Made by a program: the position numbers and the translations under genes | NCBI GenBank assembly: GCA_016720925.1 | Contig: JADKJR010000017.1 | Coordinates: forward strand, 1 to 29,211 | Source: Betaproteobacteria bacterium | Lineage (GTDB): Bacteria > Pseudomonadota > Gammaproteobacteria > Burkholderiales > Usitatibacteraceae | DNA: 29,211 nucleotides | Direction: 5' to 3' | Part shown: positions 1 to 8,075 of the stretch, in pieces | Layout of the letters: each line of letters opens with the position of its first letter | Position numbering within the stretch: the stretch's first letter is position 1 | Notes under the pieces: model-generated | The model's database searches: none | What the model was told of the DNA's origin: nothing | What the model saw: the letters and a program-made list of their open reading frames with translations, nothing else

Positions 1-264
1 TTGCCGCCATTGGTTATAGCGGGCAATTTCAGTTTCTAGCGGCTATTGATATTTGCGTTGAAACTGTCGTCTGGCGTTCGCTTCAAATTTGCGTCGTTCA
101 AGAGTGTACTGCATCGGCGCGAAGGATATGTTCCCGCACCAATTCACATGATGCTTGCACAGAGGGGCCGATTTGGTATGAAACGCACCTGTTGCCGCGC
201 GCGAATCACCCCGCGCCAAATCTTTTCAGCAAAAGTTTACCGGTCTCCAACTCCAACCAGGCCA
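1..264. other. No gene recognised downstream of yggT
   Basis: This is the first 264 bases, beyond the yggT stop. I translated the minus strand here looking for the DUF167 (YggU-like) protein that often follows YggT and found no convincing match. The plus-strand open frame that crosses this stretch runs antisense into yggT and has no family signature. No clear terminator hairpin or promoter was seen. Because the window starts here, a gene could be cut off by the edge. Confidence 0.4.
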
Positions 265-818
265 TCAGGCGCGATCAGGAATGACCCGCAGGATGACCAG
301 CAGGACCATCGGCGATGGGAATCAACCCCGCCGACCAGTGGTATCAGGCGCTCAAATGGCTGCAGGAATGGTCGACACAGGGCATCAAAGAATGGCCGGA
401 TGGGATGGTAGGGGCTGACCCAGGAAATAACCGCCTGAATGATGACCTCACGCCCATGAGCAGATAGATGGACAACTGAGAAGCTTCACCAGCGCCAGGA
501 GGAAAACGGTGGTTTGGCCAAAATCCGGGCACAATAAGCATATTGATGCTCACGATTGCATAGATGGCAACGAGCAGAACGGTCTGGGCAATCCATTTTC
601 ACCAGCAAATGAAGTGAGATCGGGTACCATGACTCCGGGAACGACTTCTTGCGCATTGGTTTCACCGGTAAAGCTTTAGTCAATGCAACGACGAAATTGG
701 CGATAGGATTGGTGAAACGGCGCCTGGAACGCCTGGGCATAAAAGCGTGGGAGTACCGCCAGGACAAACAGGTTGAATATTTATTCCAGCAGGTAGGCTG
801 GGGTGCTTGCGTGGCCAT
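265..818 (-). CDS. yggT: YggT family integral membrane protein (frameshifted)
   Basis: YggT proteins are small inner-membrane proteins with two copies of a hydrophobic YGGT module; their role is not firmly known, though they sit in the yggS-proC-yggT cluster. Joining frames gives about 184 residues, the usual length. The first repeat reads FNLFVLAVLPRFYAQAFQAPF, followed by NPIANFVVALTKAL and a Pro-Glu-Ser-Trp-Tyr loop. The second repeat reads LSIYLLMGV, then ISWVSPYHPIRPFFDALCRP and FERLIPLVGGVD, ending in MVLLVILRVIPDRA before the TGA at 265-267. The start ATG at 816-818 follows a CAGGAG ribosome binding site. At least three frameshifts lie near 780, 690 and 480. It follows proC by 20 bp, so it is probably co-transcribed. 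The family call is firm; exact frame joins are not. Confidence 0.8.
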
Positions 819-838
819 CAGATTTTTCTCCTGTTTCG

Positions 839-1690
839 TCAGCGGTTTCCCCGCTCACTTCGTCCCCCCAGCTCGCGCGAGCGTTCGCACGCTGCCGCAA
901 CACCGGCAGCCAGAAGTGCTGCTTCATTTTGCGCATCAAAGGCCTTCAATGGCGCGCCTGCTGTGCCGCGTTTGGAGGTGACGCGTTGCCGCAACACCGC
1001 TGGCGCCTCATCGCTGTGCGCGGCGAGCTGCGCACTACCGAGAAATGTCTGCAGCGCAAATTCAAGCGCTGTGGATTCGTCGTGCCGAGCCCTGTGCCGC
1101 TTGCTCCAATGCCTCGATGAAATAGAACACGGCGCAGGCCCAGTTGCCGAAACGGCGGTGACCGTATCCAGCATTGCCTTCATCAAACCACGCCGTCTTG
1201 CCGACGGCACACTCATTATCTCGCACCATTGCACGCGAATCCTTGCTGACGCATGGCATGGCGAACAGCCCAAAGCCGATGCCGGCCCGAATCAGGGCAG
1301 GCGTATTCGGCATCGCGCACGATGTTCCGGAATATGGACTTTCCGCCCGATGGGCCCGTGTGTTCCCCCTTCCCGCGACAGCCAATTGGCAAGATCAGAC
1401 GTGCGAATGCCGCAGCCAATGCTCACTACCAGCTGCGCCTTCAGGCTTTCCTGCGAACGGCGCGACGGCAGCCATCATCATCGTGGCTTGACAGCTAAAA
1501 CCAGGACATCGACAGCGAAAGATCGCGTTCGTGAAGTTCGCCACTTGACGCGACACCCACCCTTGCAAGCGCCCGCGCGTTTCCGCCAATGGTTCAATCG
1601 CTGAAGGTCGCTGGTGGGTGTCCCTTTCGCGATAAGGCCGCCAATGATCGCCTGACACATGTTGCCGCCACTGATAAACAGAATTTTCAA
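839..1690 (-). CDS. proC: Pyrroline-5-carboxylate reductase (frameshifted)
   Basis: ProC reduces 1-pyrroline-5-carboxylate to L-proline with NAD(P)H in the cytoplasm, the last step of proline synthesis. The N-terminal Rossmann motif is visible (KILFISGGNM, then IIGGLIAKGTPTSDLQ), followed by DVLVLAVKPR, MPNTPALIRAGI, and the C-terminal dimerisation helices FYFIEALEQAA, FALQTFLGSAQLAAHSDEA and PAVLRQRVTSKRGT. Total span of about 284 codons is slightly over the usual 265-275. The first codon appears to be TTG at 1688-1690, overlapping the end of yggS; an ATG may have been lost to error. Frameshifts occur near 1640, 1480, 1385 and 1200. Neighbours yggS and yggT are the standard partners. Confidence 0.87.
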
Positions 1691-2436
1691 GATCTCGCCC
1701 AAAAATTGCACTGTCGACCCGCACAATGGTGGCCCCCTCCTCTATCGCCACACCATAATCGACGCGACATGCCCATTGGAAGGGTCGATGGCGAGTTCGT
1801 CCCGATTCATCGCGTCAAACAACTGATGCATGATACGAAATTTGCGTCCTTTATTGCGGTTTCATCCGGGGTATTTCCAATTATCGTCATCAGCCCGCGA
1901 AATCTGAGGCGGCAGACTGGCGATCTCGCGGGCAAGCGCCAGCGCGCTGGCGGCCCCACGCCGCTTTTTGGTGGCTTCCGCTGACATTGATCTGCAGGCA
2001 AACATTCAGCGGCGGCGACCATGGCGGTGCGCCGACAGTGATTGGGCAATCTTCAAACGAGATGGTAAGTGCGCTTTGTGCGCTTTTTTTTTTTTTTTGT
2101 TGCATTGCAGGATTTCAAGTGTACTATTTATCCAGGGTCGAATAATTGGGCACGTGCTTCGCTTTGTTACTCTGCAGCGGACCGATGAAATGCCAAATCA
2201 AACCCTGCGATCGCAAATTGGCCATCGCCTCGATTTTTTTAGTAACGGCTTCCTGCACATAATTTTCGCCGAATGCGCGCTGTCCAGGCAAACGCTCGCG
2301 AAGTTCGTCAACTGCTTTTTCCGCCTTCGACACGGCCACCAGTGTTACCGGCCGTTGCCGCGTCTGCGGCAATCGTGCAATCGCGGCATTGATGCAGGCT
2401 CTCACGTGTTGCAAGTCCGATCTGGATTGGGGACAT
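1687..2436 (-). CDS. yggS: YggS family PLP-binding protein (frameshifted, with internal insertion)
   Basis: YggS/PLPBP binds pyridoxal 5-phosphate and helps maintain vitamin B6 and amino-acid homeostasis; it has an alanine-racemase-like barrel but no clear enzyme activity. Frames join as MSPIQIGL then QHVRACINAAIARLPQ, VTLVAVSKAEKAVDELRE (Lys of the VSK motif is the PLP lysine), FGENYVQEA, WHFIGPLQSNKAKHV, LKIAQSLSAHR, PPLNVCLQINVSG, RGLMTII and IEEGATIVRVDSAIFG. The start ATG at 2434-2436 faces pilT divergently. Between the KHV and LKIAQ blocks there are 89 bases where the family needs about 36, including a run of 15 T on the plus strand, so this copy carries about 50 extra bases. The end overlaps the proC start. 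Confidence 0.85.
2061..2140. other. Extra AT-rich segment with T15 tract inside yggS
   Basis: This part of yggS cannot be aligned with the protein family. It holds GTGCGC twice, a run of 15 T (2084-2098), then GTTGCATTGCAG and stops in all minus-strand frames. The block interrupts the gene between the SNKAKHV and LKIAQ motifs. It looks like intergenic DNA rather than coding sequence. It could be a real small insertion or an assembly artefact; I see no terminal repeats or target duplication. Confidence 0.45.
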
Positions 2437-2576
2437 AATCACTCGCTGAGAAGCCACTTTCGCTGACTGCGTTCGCTTTGGCAAGCAATGTGTCCGTTCG
2501 ATGGGCTATTTGCCGCCGATTCCGCAGATTCAATCCAACATCATGTTCGGCTGGAAACCGCCAAGGAAAAGTATAA

Positions 2577-3626
2577 ATGGAAAATTGCTGAACTCCTCGC
2601 ATTTGGTGTATTCAAGAACAAGGCATCCGATCTCCATCTTTCAGCCGGGCTGCCTCCCATGATCCGCGTGCACGAGGATGTTCGGCGCATCAATGTTTCC
2701 CGCTCTCTGCGCATGATGACGTACACGGCATGGTCTACGACATCATGAATGATGGACAGCGCAAGCATTACGGGGAGGAAAACCTCGAATGCGATTCTCA
2801 TTTGAGATTCCAAATCTGGCGCGCTTCCGGGTCAATGCTTCAACCACCAGCGCGGCGCGGGTGCGGTCATGCGTACCATCCGTCAAAGATCCTGTCCCTG
2901 GCTGATCTCAACGCACCGAAAATTTTCGAGGAAATTTCCAACCAGCCGCGCGGCATGGTGCTGGTGACCGGGCCAACCGGTTCGGCAAATCCACCACGCT
3001 GGCGGCGATGGTGAAACCACATCAACGACAATGAGTTTGGCCACATACTGACGGTTGAGGATCCGATGCGATTTGTGCATGAGTCAAAAAAGTGCCTCCC
3101 GTGAATCAGCGGAGGTCGGGCCCATACGCTGTCTTTGCCAACGCATTGAGATCAGCGTTGCGTGAAGATCCGGACATCATTCTGGTAGGTGAAATGCGCG
3201 ATCTGGAAACGATTCGCCTGGCGATGACCGCCGCCGAAACCGGACACCTGGTATTTACGGCACGCTTCATACCAGACTACGCGAAGACGGTCGACCGTAT
3301 CATCGACGTGTTCCCGGCCGCCCGGAGAAAGGGGAAATGATTCGCGCCATGTTGTCCGAATCGCTGCGAGCGGTAATTTCCCCAAACTTACGCAAGACCA
3401 AGGACGGCAATGACGCGTTGCGGCGCACGAGATCGTGATTGGCACGCCCGCTATTCGCAACCTGATTCGCGAATCCAAGGTTGCGGAAATGTATTCGGCC
3501 ATTCAAACCGGGCAGGCCATCGGCATGCGACGATGGATCAGAATCTGGCCGACCTGGTGCGACGCGGCGTCATCACGGGCTGCCGAAGCGCGCAACAAGG
3601 CTTCCAACAAAGACGCGTTTAATTGA
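2577..3626 (+). CDS. pilT: Type IV pilus retraction ATPase PilT (frameshifted)
   Basis: PilT is the hexameric cytoplasmic ATPase that drives type IV pilus retraction and twitching motility. The frames joined give about 349 codons, matching the usual 345-347. Visible in order: IAELLAFGV and NKASDLHLSAGLPPMIRVH at the N-terminus, VYDIMNDGQRKHY, KILSLADLNAPKIFEEI, PRGMVLVTGPTG (Walker A, broken because the GSGKST codons have lost one G), HILTVEDPM, SALREDPDIILVGEMRDLET (Walker B and Asp box), MTAAETGHLVF (His box), DRIIDVFPA, MIGTPAIRNLIRESKVAEMY and a C-terminal tail ending at the TGA at 3624-3626. The start is ATG at 2577, with AAGGA nine bases upstream. pilU follows after 25 bp. Confidence 0.9.
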
Positions 3627-3651
3627 TCGTATTGCGGCCACTGGAGAATTT

Positions 3652-4794
3652 ATGGAACGTGACCAGGCACTAAATTTGTACACGAATTGTTGCGCGCGAT
3701 GCTCGCTAAAGAAGGCGTCCGATCTGTTTCTCACGGCCGGGTTTCCGCCCGCGATGAAGATCGACGGCAAGATGACGCTCGGTTTCCCCAGTCGAGCCTG
3801 TCGCCCATACATACCGGCGAGATCGCGCGGTCGATCGCCATGACCGACAAGCAGGCAGCCGAATTCGAAGCGACCAAGGAATGCAATTTCGCCATTGCGC
3901 CAGCGGGAATGGACGCCATCGCGTCAACGCATTCGTGCAGCAGGAAGAATCGGGTTGGAGCTGCGTACCATCACGACGGCCATTCCCCCAAAATGGAAGA
4001 CTTTGAACCTGCCGGTCGTGCTGAAGACGGCGATGACCAAGCGTGGACTGGTCATCCTGGTTGGTGGTACCGGTTCCGGAAAATCGACGTCGCTGCGGCG
4101 ATGATCGGCTATCGCAATGAAAACAGTTACGGGCACATCCATTCATTGAGGACCCGGTTGAGTATGTGCACGAACACAAGAATTGCATCGTCACCCCGCG
4201 AAATTGGCGCTTTCGATACGGACAACTGGTTCCGCGGCGCTGAAGAACACGCTTCGCCAGGCGCCGGACGTGATCCTGATCGGCGAAATTCGCGACCGCG
4301 AGACCATGGACTACGCGATTGCCTTCGCCGGAAACGGCCACTGTGTGCTGCCGACGCTGCACGCCAATTCCACCAATCAGGCGCTCGACGCATCATCAAC
4401 TTTTTCCCGGAAGAACGTCGCCACCAGTTACTGATGGATTTGTCGCTGAACCTGAAAGCATTTGTTTCGCAGCGGCTCATTCCAGAAAGAAGGCAAGGGT
4501 CGTGTGGCCCGCCATCGAGATCCTGCTGAATTCACCGCTGATTCAGGATCTGATTTTCAAGGGTGAAGTGCACGAGATCAAGGAGATCGTGAAGCGCTCC
4601 CGGAAAATCGGCATGCAGACGATTCGTTCCAAGCGCTGTTTCGACCTTTCTCGAGGCCGACATGATTTCTACGAGTGACGCGCTGCGAAATGCGGACTCG
4701 TTAAACGATTTGCGCCCGAAGATCAAACTCGAAGGCAAGAACGCCGGGAAAAGATCTGGCGGCGGGGCTCGAACACCCGGAAATCGTCAAGTAG
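3652..4794 (+). CDS. pilU: PilT-dependent retraction motor accessory ATPase PilU (frameshifted)
   Basis: PilU is a PilT paralogue that supports pilus retraction in a PilT-dependent way. The gene opens with MERDQALNLYTN at 3652 and continues with KASDLFLTAGFPPAMKIDGK, MTDKQAAEFEATKECNFAI, an intact Walker A region (MTKRGLVILVGGTGSGKSTS, near 4036-4095), DTDNW, TLRQAPDVILIGEIRDRETM, DYAIAFAGNGH, LHANSTNQALD, INFFPEERRHQLLMDLSLNL and EILLNSPLIQDLIFKGEVHE. The tail reads DLAAGLEHPEIVK before a TAG ending at 4794, close to PilU of related bacteria. About 380 codons is the expected length. At least eight frame breaks are needed. It is downstream of pilT and probably in the same transcript. Confidence 0.9.
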
Positions 4795-4810
4795 TCTGAA
4801 GCCAGCGGCG

Positions 4811-4940
4811 CTATGAAAATCGGGCAAAAGCCTGATAGAGCGTTACGATGCTGCCGACTACCGTAAATATCAAAGCGCTCGCGAGGAACAAGGTCACCGC
4901 TTGAGCGGCATTGGTGTTAGTGTCAATGGAAGCGTTTCAT
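4811..4940 (-). CDS. Small single-pass membrane protein, unknown function (one frameshift)
   Basis: I do not recognise a named family. Removing one C from a CC pair near 4928 gives a 42-residue frame from ATG (4938-4940) to TAG (4811-4813). It begins MKRFIDTNTNAAQAV, continues with an uninterrupted hydrophobic segment at about residues 14-36 (TLFLASALIFTVVGSIVTLY) and ends QAFARFS. A purine-rich GAAAGGGG precedes the ATG. The protein would be a one-helix membrane protein with a short polar N-terminus. It lies back to back with an AraC-family regulator, and the 146 bp between the two starts holds three direct repeats. I infer that the regulator controls it. The reading depends on correcting one base. 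Confidence 0.55.
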
Positions 4941-5001
4941 GATGCCCCTTTCGATGAGGTTTGAACGCATAATTGGTATGTGATCGTTCCCCCCCCGCTT
5001 C

Positions 5002-5060
5002 TTGCATAAACCTGCCGACTTGTTGAACAAACCTGCTATTCACTTTGAATAAACCTGCTA
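5002..5060. promoter_or_regulatory. Triple direct repeat, candidate AraC-family operator
   Basis: The 8-mer AAACCTGC occurs at 5008-5015, 5029-5036 and 5051-5058, each preceded by TTGMAY (TTGCAT, TTGAAC, TTGAAT). The last two also share the following TA. Spacing is 21 and 22 bp, about two helical turns, which would put all three sites on one face of the DNA. The array lies between the divergent small membrane protein gene (start 4940) and the AraC-family gene (start about 5087). AraC-type regulators commonly bind direct repeats at about 21-bp intervals. The binding role is inferred. Confidence 0.55.
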
Positions 5061-5086
5061 TTTCATGACGGGCAAATTCGCCACCT

Positions 5087-5826
5087 GTGCATTTGTACGT
5101 CTGGGATGAACGTTTTTGTACGTAGGTCCCAGCACCGCCACTACCCTGCATCGCAATCACGCGGCTGTATGGCTGAACGCATCAGAGGGAAAGATGCGCG
5201 TAACACTTGCGGATGGGACGGTTCTGGAAAACAGTGTGGTCTACGTGCTTTGGATACCGAATACGCGACGGCCGAAGTGACGACGTCGATTGCCGCGCTT
5301 TATTGGGAACCGGAAAGTGCCAGCTTCCATCGCATTTCGAGCGCTTTGGAAATGCGCCACATGCATTTGGCTGCCGTCATTCCGGCACGGAAGACTGGTT
5401 AATGCTGCAAAATCCGGCAACTTTACTCGCCGACGCCGAGCAATTGATTGCGCGAATTTTCGATTGGCACCATCGGACTTGGTCACATCACCACAGCCCG
5501 ATAGCCGGTTGATACTGCGGTGCGATTCCTGCGTGAATCGCCTGAGCTTTACGGCAGCATCGACGCACTCGCTGAAAGGTGCACCTTTCACCGTCGCGAT
5601 TCGCACATGTTTTCAAGACTGCCGTCGGGGTGCCGGTGCGTCGTTATGTGTTGTGGATGAAGCTGCGACGCGCACTGGACCTGCCATTGCGGAGTTCGCT
5701 GACAACCGCCGCGCTGTCAGCGGGTTTCGCGATTCCGCGCACCTGTCACGTACCGTGCGAGCCATGATGGGCATTGCACCCGAATATCTGTTTCGACATC
5801 GCGAGCGGCTGGTGATACACCGGTAG
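5087..5826 (+). CDS. AraC family transcriptional regulator (frameshifted)
   Basis: This is a predicted cytoplasmic transcription factor of about 246 residues. The N-terminal half resembles a cupin sensing domain: FLYVGPSTATTLHRNHAAVW, then MRVTLADGTVLENSVVYV, IAALYWEPESASFHRI and LMLQNPATLLADAEQLIARI. The C-terminal half is a double helix-turn-helix: AVRFLRESPELYGSIDALAE, LSPSRFAHVFKTAVGVPVRR, YVLWMKLRRALDL, SSLTTAALSAGFADSAHLSR, TVRAMMGIAPEYLF, ending at the TAG at 5824-5826. The start is uncertain; GTG at 5087 would give VHLYVWDER before the cupin, and ATG 5106 is the next candidate. Frameshifts are near 5115, 5260, 5420, 5530, 5590 and 5745. The ligand is unknown. The upstream repeats suggest it binds its own promoter region and that of the small protein. 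Confidence 0.82.
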
Positions 5827-5881
5827 GATCGCTTTGTCGACATGGTCGCACTTCCCCATGACTAACCACAAAACTCTATAT

Positions 5882-5925
5882 CTGGCGCGGCTTTACAGCC
5901 ATTTTACCGCCAAACGCCGCGCCAG
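5882..5925. terminator. Perfect 10-bp inverted repeat between convergent genes
   Basis: CTGGCGCGGC at 5882-5891 is the exact reverse complement of GCCGCGCCAG at 5916-5925, with a 24-base loop. It lies between the 3' end of the AraC-family gene and the 3' end of rlmL, which converge here. A GC-rich stem in this position could terminate or protect either transcript. It lacks a strong T tract, so intrinsic termination is not certain. Confidence 0.4.
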
Positions 5926-5942
5926 TCCTTGTGTTTGACTAT

Positions 5943-7096
5943 TTATGCGGGCTTGCGGTTACTGCCCGCGATGATCTTATTCCAGCAAACGGCATTCGAG
6001 TTTGCCGTTGAAGAGTGGCGTACGCTTGATGGCAGATAATCGCATCAACTTGGCAAGCCGCGGATCGCCGGTGAACAAACGCCCGCCAGCCGGCAAATTT
6101 CTGCTTTAATACGTCCCCGAGCTTCGGGTACAGCGCGGCGAGATCGTCCACTTCGCCGAGCCGTTCCCGTATGGGGATTGGTGACGATAACGCCACTGGG
6201 CGCCGGGGCCGAAAACCTCGAGAATATTGACTTGCTTGAGATGCACAAAATCGAATAGCTGGTTGGCAGTGAGGTTTTCACGCGCATCGGTGATCGCATA
6301 GCCATTTATCGGAACCATAAATCGGCAGTGGCGTTGAGGGTGCCGGTTTCTGCATAGCGGCGCGCGGCTCACTTCGGCGTCCCACATCGCGCGATCAAAA
6401 AATCTTCAGGGTGTAAAAGCAAATTCGCGCAATCGGTTGCCCGACAGGCCGGGCGCGATATTCAGCGACATCTCGGCCGCTTCAACCAGGAATGTACCGC
6501 TGCCGCACATCGGGTCCATGAACGGTTCTTGTGTGTCCTAACCGATAATTTGATAATGCCCGCAGCCAGGTTTTTCTTCAGCGGCGCTTCACTGGGACGT
6601 TGCGCAGGCCGCGCTTGAACAAGGGTTCACCGGAAAGATCAGGTAATCGTTGCGTGGGTGGCGTCGAGGAACGCATGGATTCGCACGTCGGGCGCACGCG
6701 CATCTACCGAAGGCCGCGATCCTACTTGTTCGCGGAAACTTGTCGCACACCGCATCCTTGATACGCAGGGTGATGAAATCAAGGCTCTTGAGCGGACAGC
6801 GGTGCGCATTGATTTCGACCTTGATGGTTTTCGCCACGTCAAACCAGGATGGCCACGGCTGCAGGAATGCCGCGTCGTAAATATGCTGTTCTTGCTCATA
6901 CGGGAAGTACGCTACTCGCCAAAGAATTCGGCTCGCAATCCGCGAATGAAGATTGGCGCGATATCCGAGCGCCTTGTCACCCTCAAAGGAAACGCCGGCG
7001 TCCTGGGCCAGCAGATTCGTGGCCCCCAGCGACTCAAGCTGGACGGGGAGAGCGCCGGCTAACCCGGGGACACGGGGCAAAAAAATGTTCGCTCAT
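5943..7096 (-). CDS. rlmL: 23S rRNA guanine-N2 methyltransferase, RlmL type (frameshifted)
   Basis: This THUMP-domain, SAM-dependent methyltransferase belongs to the family that methylates G2445 of 23S rRNA. The joined frames give about 384 residues, the length of the single-domain form without the RlmK half. The start is MSEHFFAPCPR (ATG 7094-7096). Then follow GALPVQLESLGATNLLAQ, the THUMP region (AFLQPWPSWFDVAKTIKVEI, LDFITLRIKDAVCD, PDVRIHAFLDATHATI), FMDPMCGSGTFLVEAAEMSL (SAM-binding motif region), LNIAPGLSG, LFDFVHLKQVNIL, GVIVTNPPYGERLGEVDDLA (NPPY catalytic motif), LYPKLGDVLKQKFAGWRAF and a GSNRKPA tail before TAA at 5943-5945. Many frame breaks are present. It starts 6 bp after hemJ. 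Confidence 0.87.
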
Positions 7097-7102
7097 TTGG
7101 TC

Positions 7103-7524
7103 CTAGAAAGGCTTTGGCGACGACAAGGTAGACGATACCGATCAAAGCCGGCAACGCGGGGATTTCATTTAGCCAGCGATAAAAAACGTGGCCATGCCGG
7201 TTACTGTCGCGCTTGAAGTCAACCATCAATTTGCCGAGATAGAAATGGTGCGCGATCAGCACGAGTACCAGCGCGAGCTTGGTATGCATCCAGCCACCGG
7301 CATTGCTCCACCAACCGAGCCATAGCCAGGTGCCGAGCGCAACCGTGATCAACATCGACGGCGTCATGATGCCGAAGTAAAGCTTGCGCTCCATGATCTT
7401 GAATCGCTCGATGGAAACCGCATCCCTCCGCCTGCGTGTGGTAGACGAACAGCCGCGGCAAGTAGAACAAGCCGGCAAACCACGCCACCATGAAAACAAT
7501 GTGAAACGACTTAATCCAAAGCAT
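7103..7524 (-). CDS. hemJ: Protoporphyrinogen oxidase HemJ (UPF0093), frameshifted
   Basis: HemJ is the membrane-embedded protoporphyrinogen IX oxidase found in many proteobacteria that lack HemG and HemY; it acts late in haem synthesis. The protein has about 140 residues, the family length. It begins MLWIKSFHIVFMVAWFAGLF and continues YLPRLFVYHTQAEG, with the His in SFHIVF typical of the family. Then come IMERKLYFGIMTPSMLITV, GTWLWLGWW, MHTKLALVLVLIAHHFYLGK, FYRWLNEIPALPALIGIVYL and a short end at TAG (7103-7105). Four membrane helices are apparent. There is one break near 7425 and one at the stop. The start ATG (7522-7524) is 2 bp from the kdsC stop, so translation is probably coupled. Confidence 0.9.
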
Positions 7525-7526
7525 GT

Positions 7527-8075
7527 CTATTCCAGGTATTTTTTCAATGCCGCATCAAGTGTGCCTTGCGCATGCATGATGAGCTCACAGAATTCGCGTA
7601 CGGCGCCGCGGCCGCCCGCGGCTTGTGTCACGTAATGCACGTGCGGTTTCATGTATTCGGGCGCGGCAGGCACACAGGCCGCAAAGCCGCAGTGCGAAAG
7701 AAAAGGCAGATCAACAATATCATCACCGAGTCCCGCCGCTTCTGCAGCCTCAATCGACAGGCCGTTCAGCAACTGATCGAACACCTCACGCTTGCCGGAA
7801 ATCCCATGAAGAGCTGGGTGATGCGCAATCCTTTGCGCGCCTTGCCAGCGCCTCCGATGAGCGACCGGAAACGATTGCCAGTTCGACACCGGACTCCTGC
7901 AGCATCTTTCAGGCCGTGGCCGTCGAGCGAGTTGAAAATCTTCGTTTCTTCGCCATGGACCGTAGTGGAGCTGGCCCTCAGTCAATACGCCATCGACATC
8001 GAACACTGCCAGTTTGACGCGCGCCGCACGGCCAGCACAATTTCCGACACACCGGGGCGCGATCCAGCGCGTCAC
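7527..8075 (-). CDS. kdsC: 3-deoxy-D-manno-octulosonate-8-phosphate phosphatase (frameshifted)
   Basis: KdsC dephosphorylates Kdo-8-phosphate to Kdo, the inner-core sugar of lipopolysaccharide. It is a HAD-superfamily enzyme of about 180 residues, as here. HAD motif I reads LAVFDVDGVLTEGQLHYG, with the two catalytic Asp residues. The middle is broken by two compensating frameshifts (about 7850-7960), where other frames give LDGHGLK and ELAIVSGR. The correct frame resumes with KREVFDQLLNGL, AAEAAGLGDDIVDLPFL (motif IV with the Mg-binding Asp pair), CGFAACVPAA and FCELIMHAQG. The start is GTG at 8073-8075, overlapping the TGA of kdsD by 4 bp (GTGA). It is paired with kdsD, the enzyme two steps earlier. 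Confidence 0.9.
   Translation of the reverse strand: MTRWIAPRCVGNCAGRAARVKLAVFDVDGVLTEGQLHYGPWRRNEDFQLARRPRPERCCRSPVSNWQSFPVAHRRRWQGAQRIAHHPALHGISGKREVFDQLLNGLSIEAAEAAGLGDDIVDLPFLSHCGFAACVPAAPEYMKPHVHYVTQAAGGRGAVREFCELIMHAQGTLDAALKKYLE

Noticed and set aside
807..1604. 265-residue plus-strand open frame
   Set aside because: It is antisense to proC, whose conserved motifs explain the region. Composition is Arg/Ala/Pro-rich as expected from a shadow frame.
2064..2098. Intrinsic terminator at the T15 tract
   Set aside because: The GCGC-TTTGT-GCGC stem has only four pairs and lies in the middle of yggS, with no gene on the plus strand ending before it.
3706..4362. 218-residue minus-strand frame
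   Set aside because: Antisense to pilU with no family resemblance; Arg/Ser-rich shadow.
3687..4529. 280-residue plus-strand frame within pilU
   Set aside because: It is mainly a mixture of pilU frames and shadow translation. The early part contains pilU residues, but the rest is out of frame with the conserved motifs.
5002..5060. CRISPR-like spaced repeats
   Set aside because: Repeat units are only about 14 bases with 7-8 base gaps and three copies, in a promoter region between divergent genes. That fits an operator array, not a CRISPR.
3438..5490. Other TTGGCAC matches (near 3439 and 5477) as sigma-54 promoters
   Set aside because: Both are inside coding regions (pilT and the AraC gene) and lack GC at ten bases after GG.
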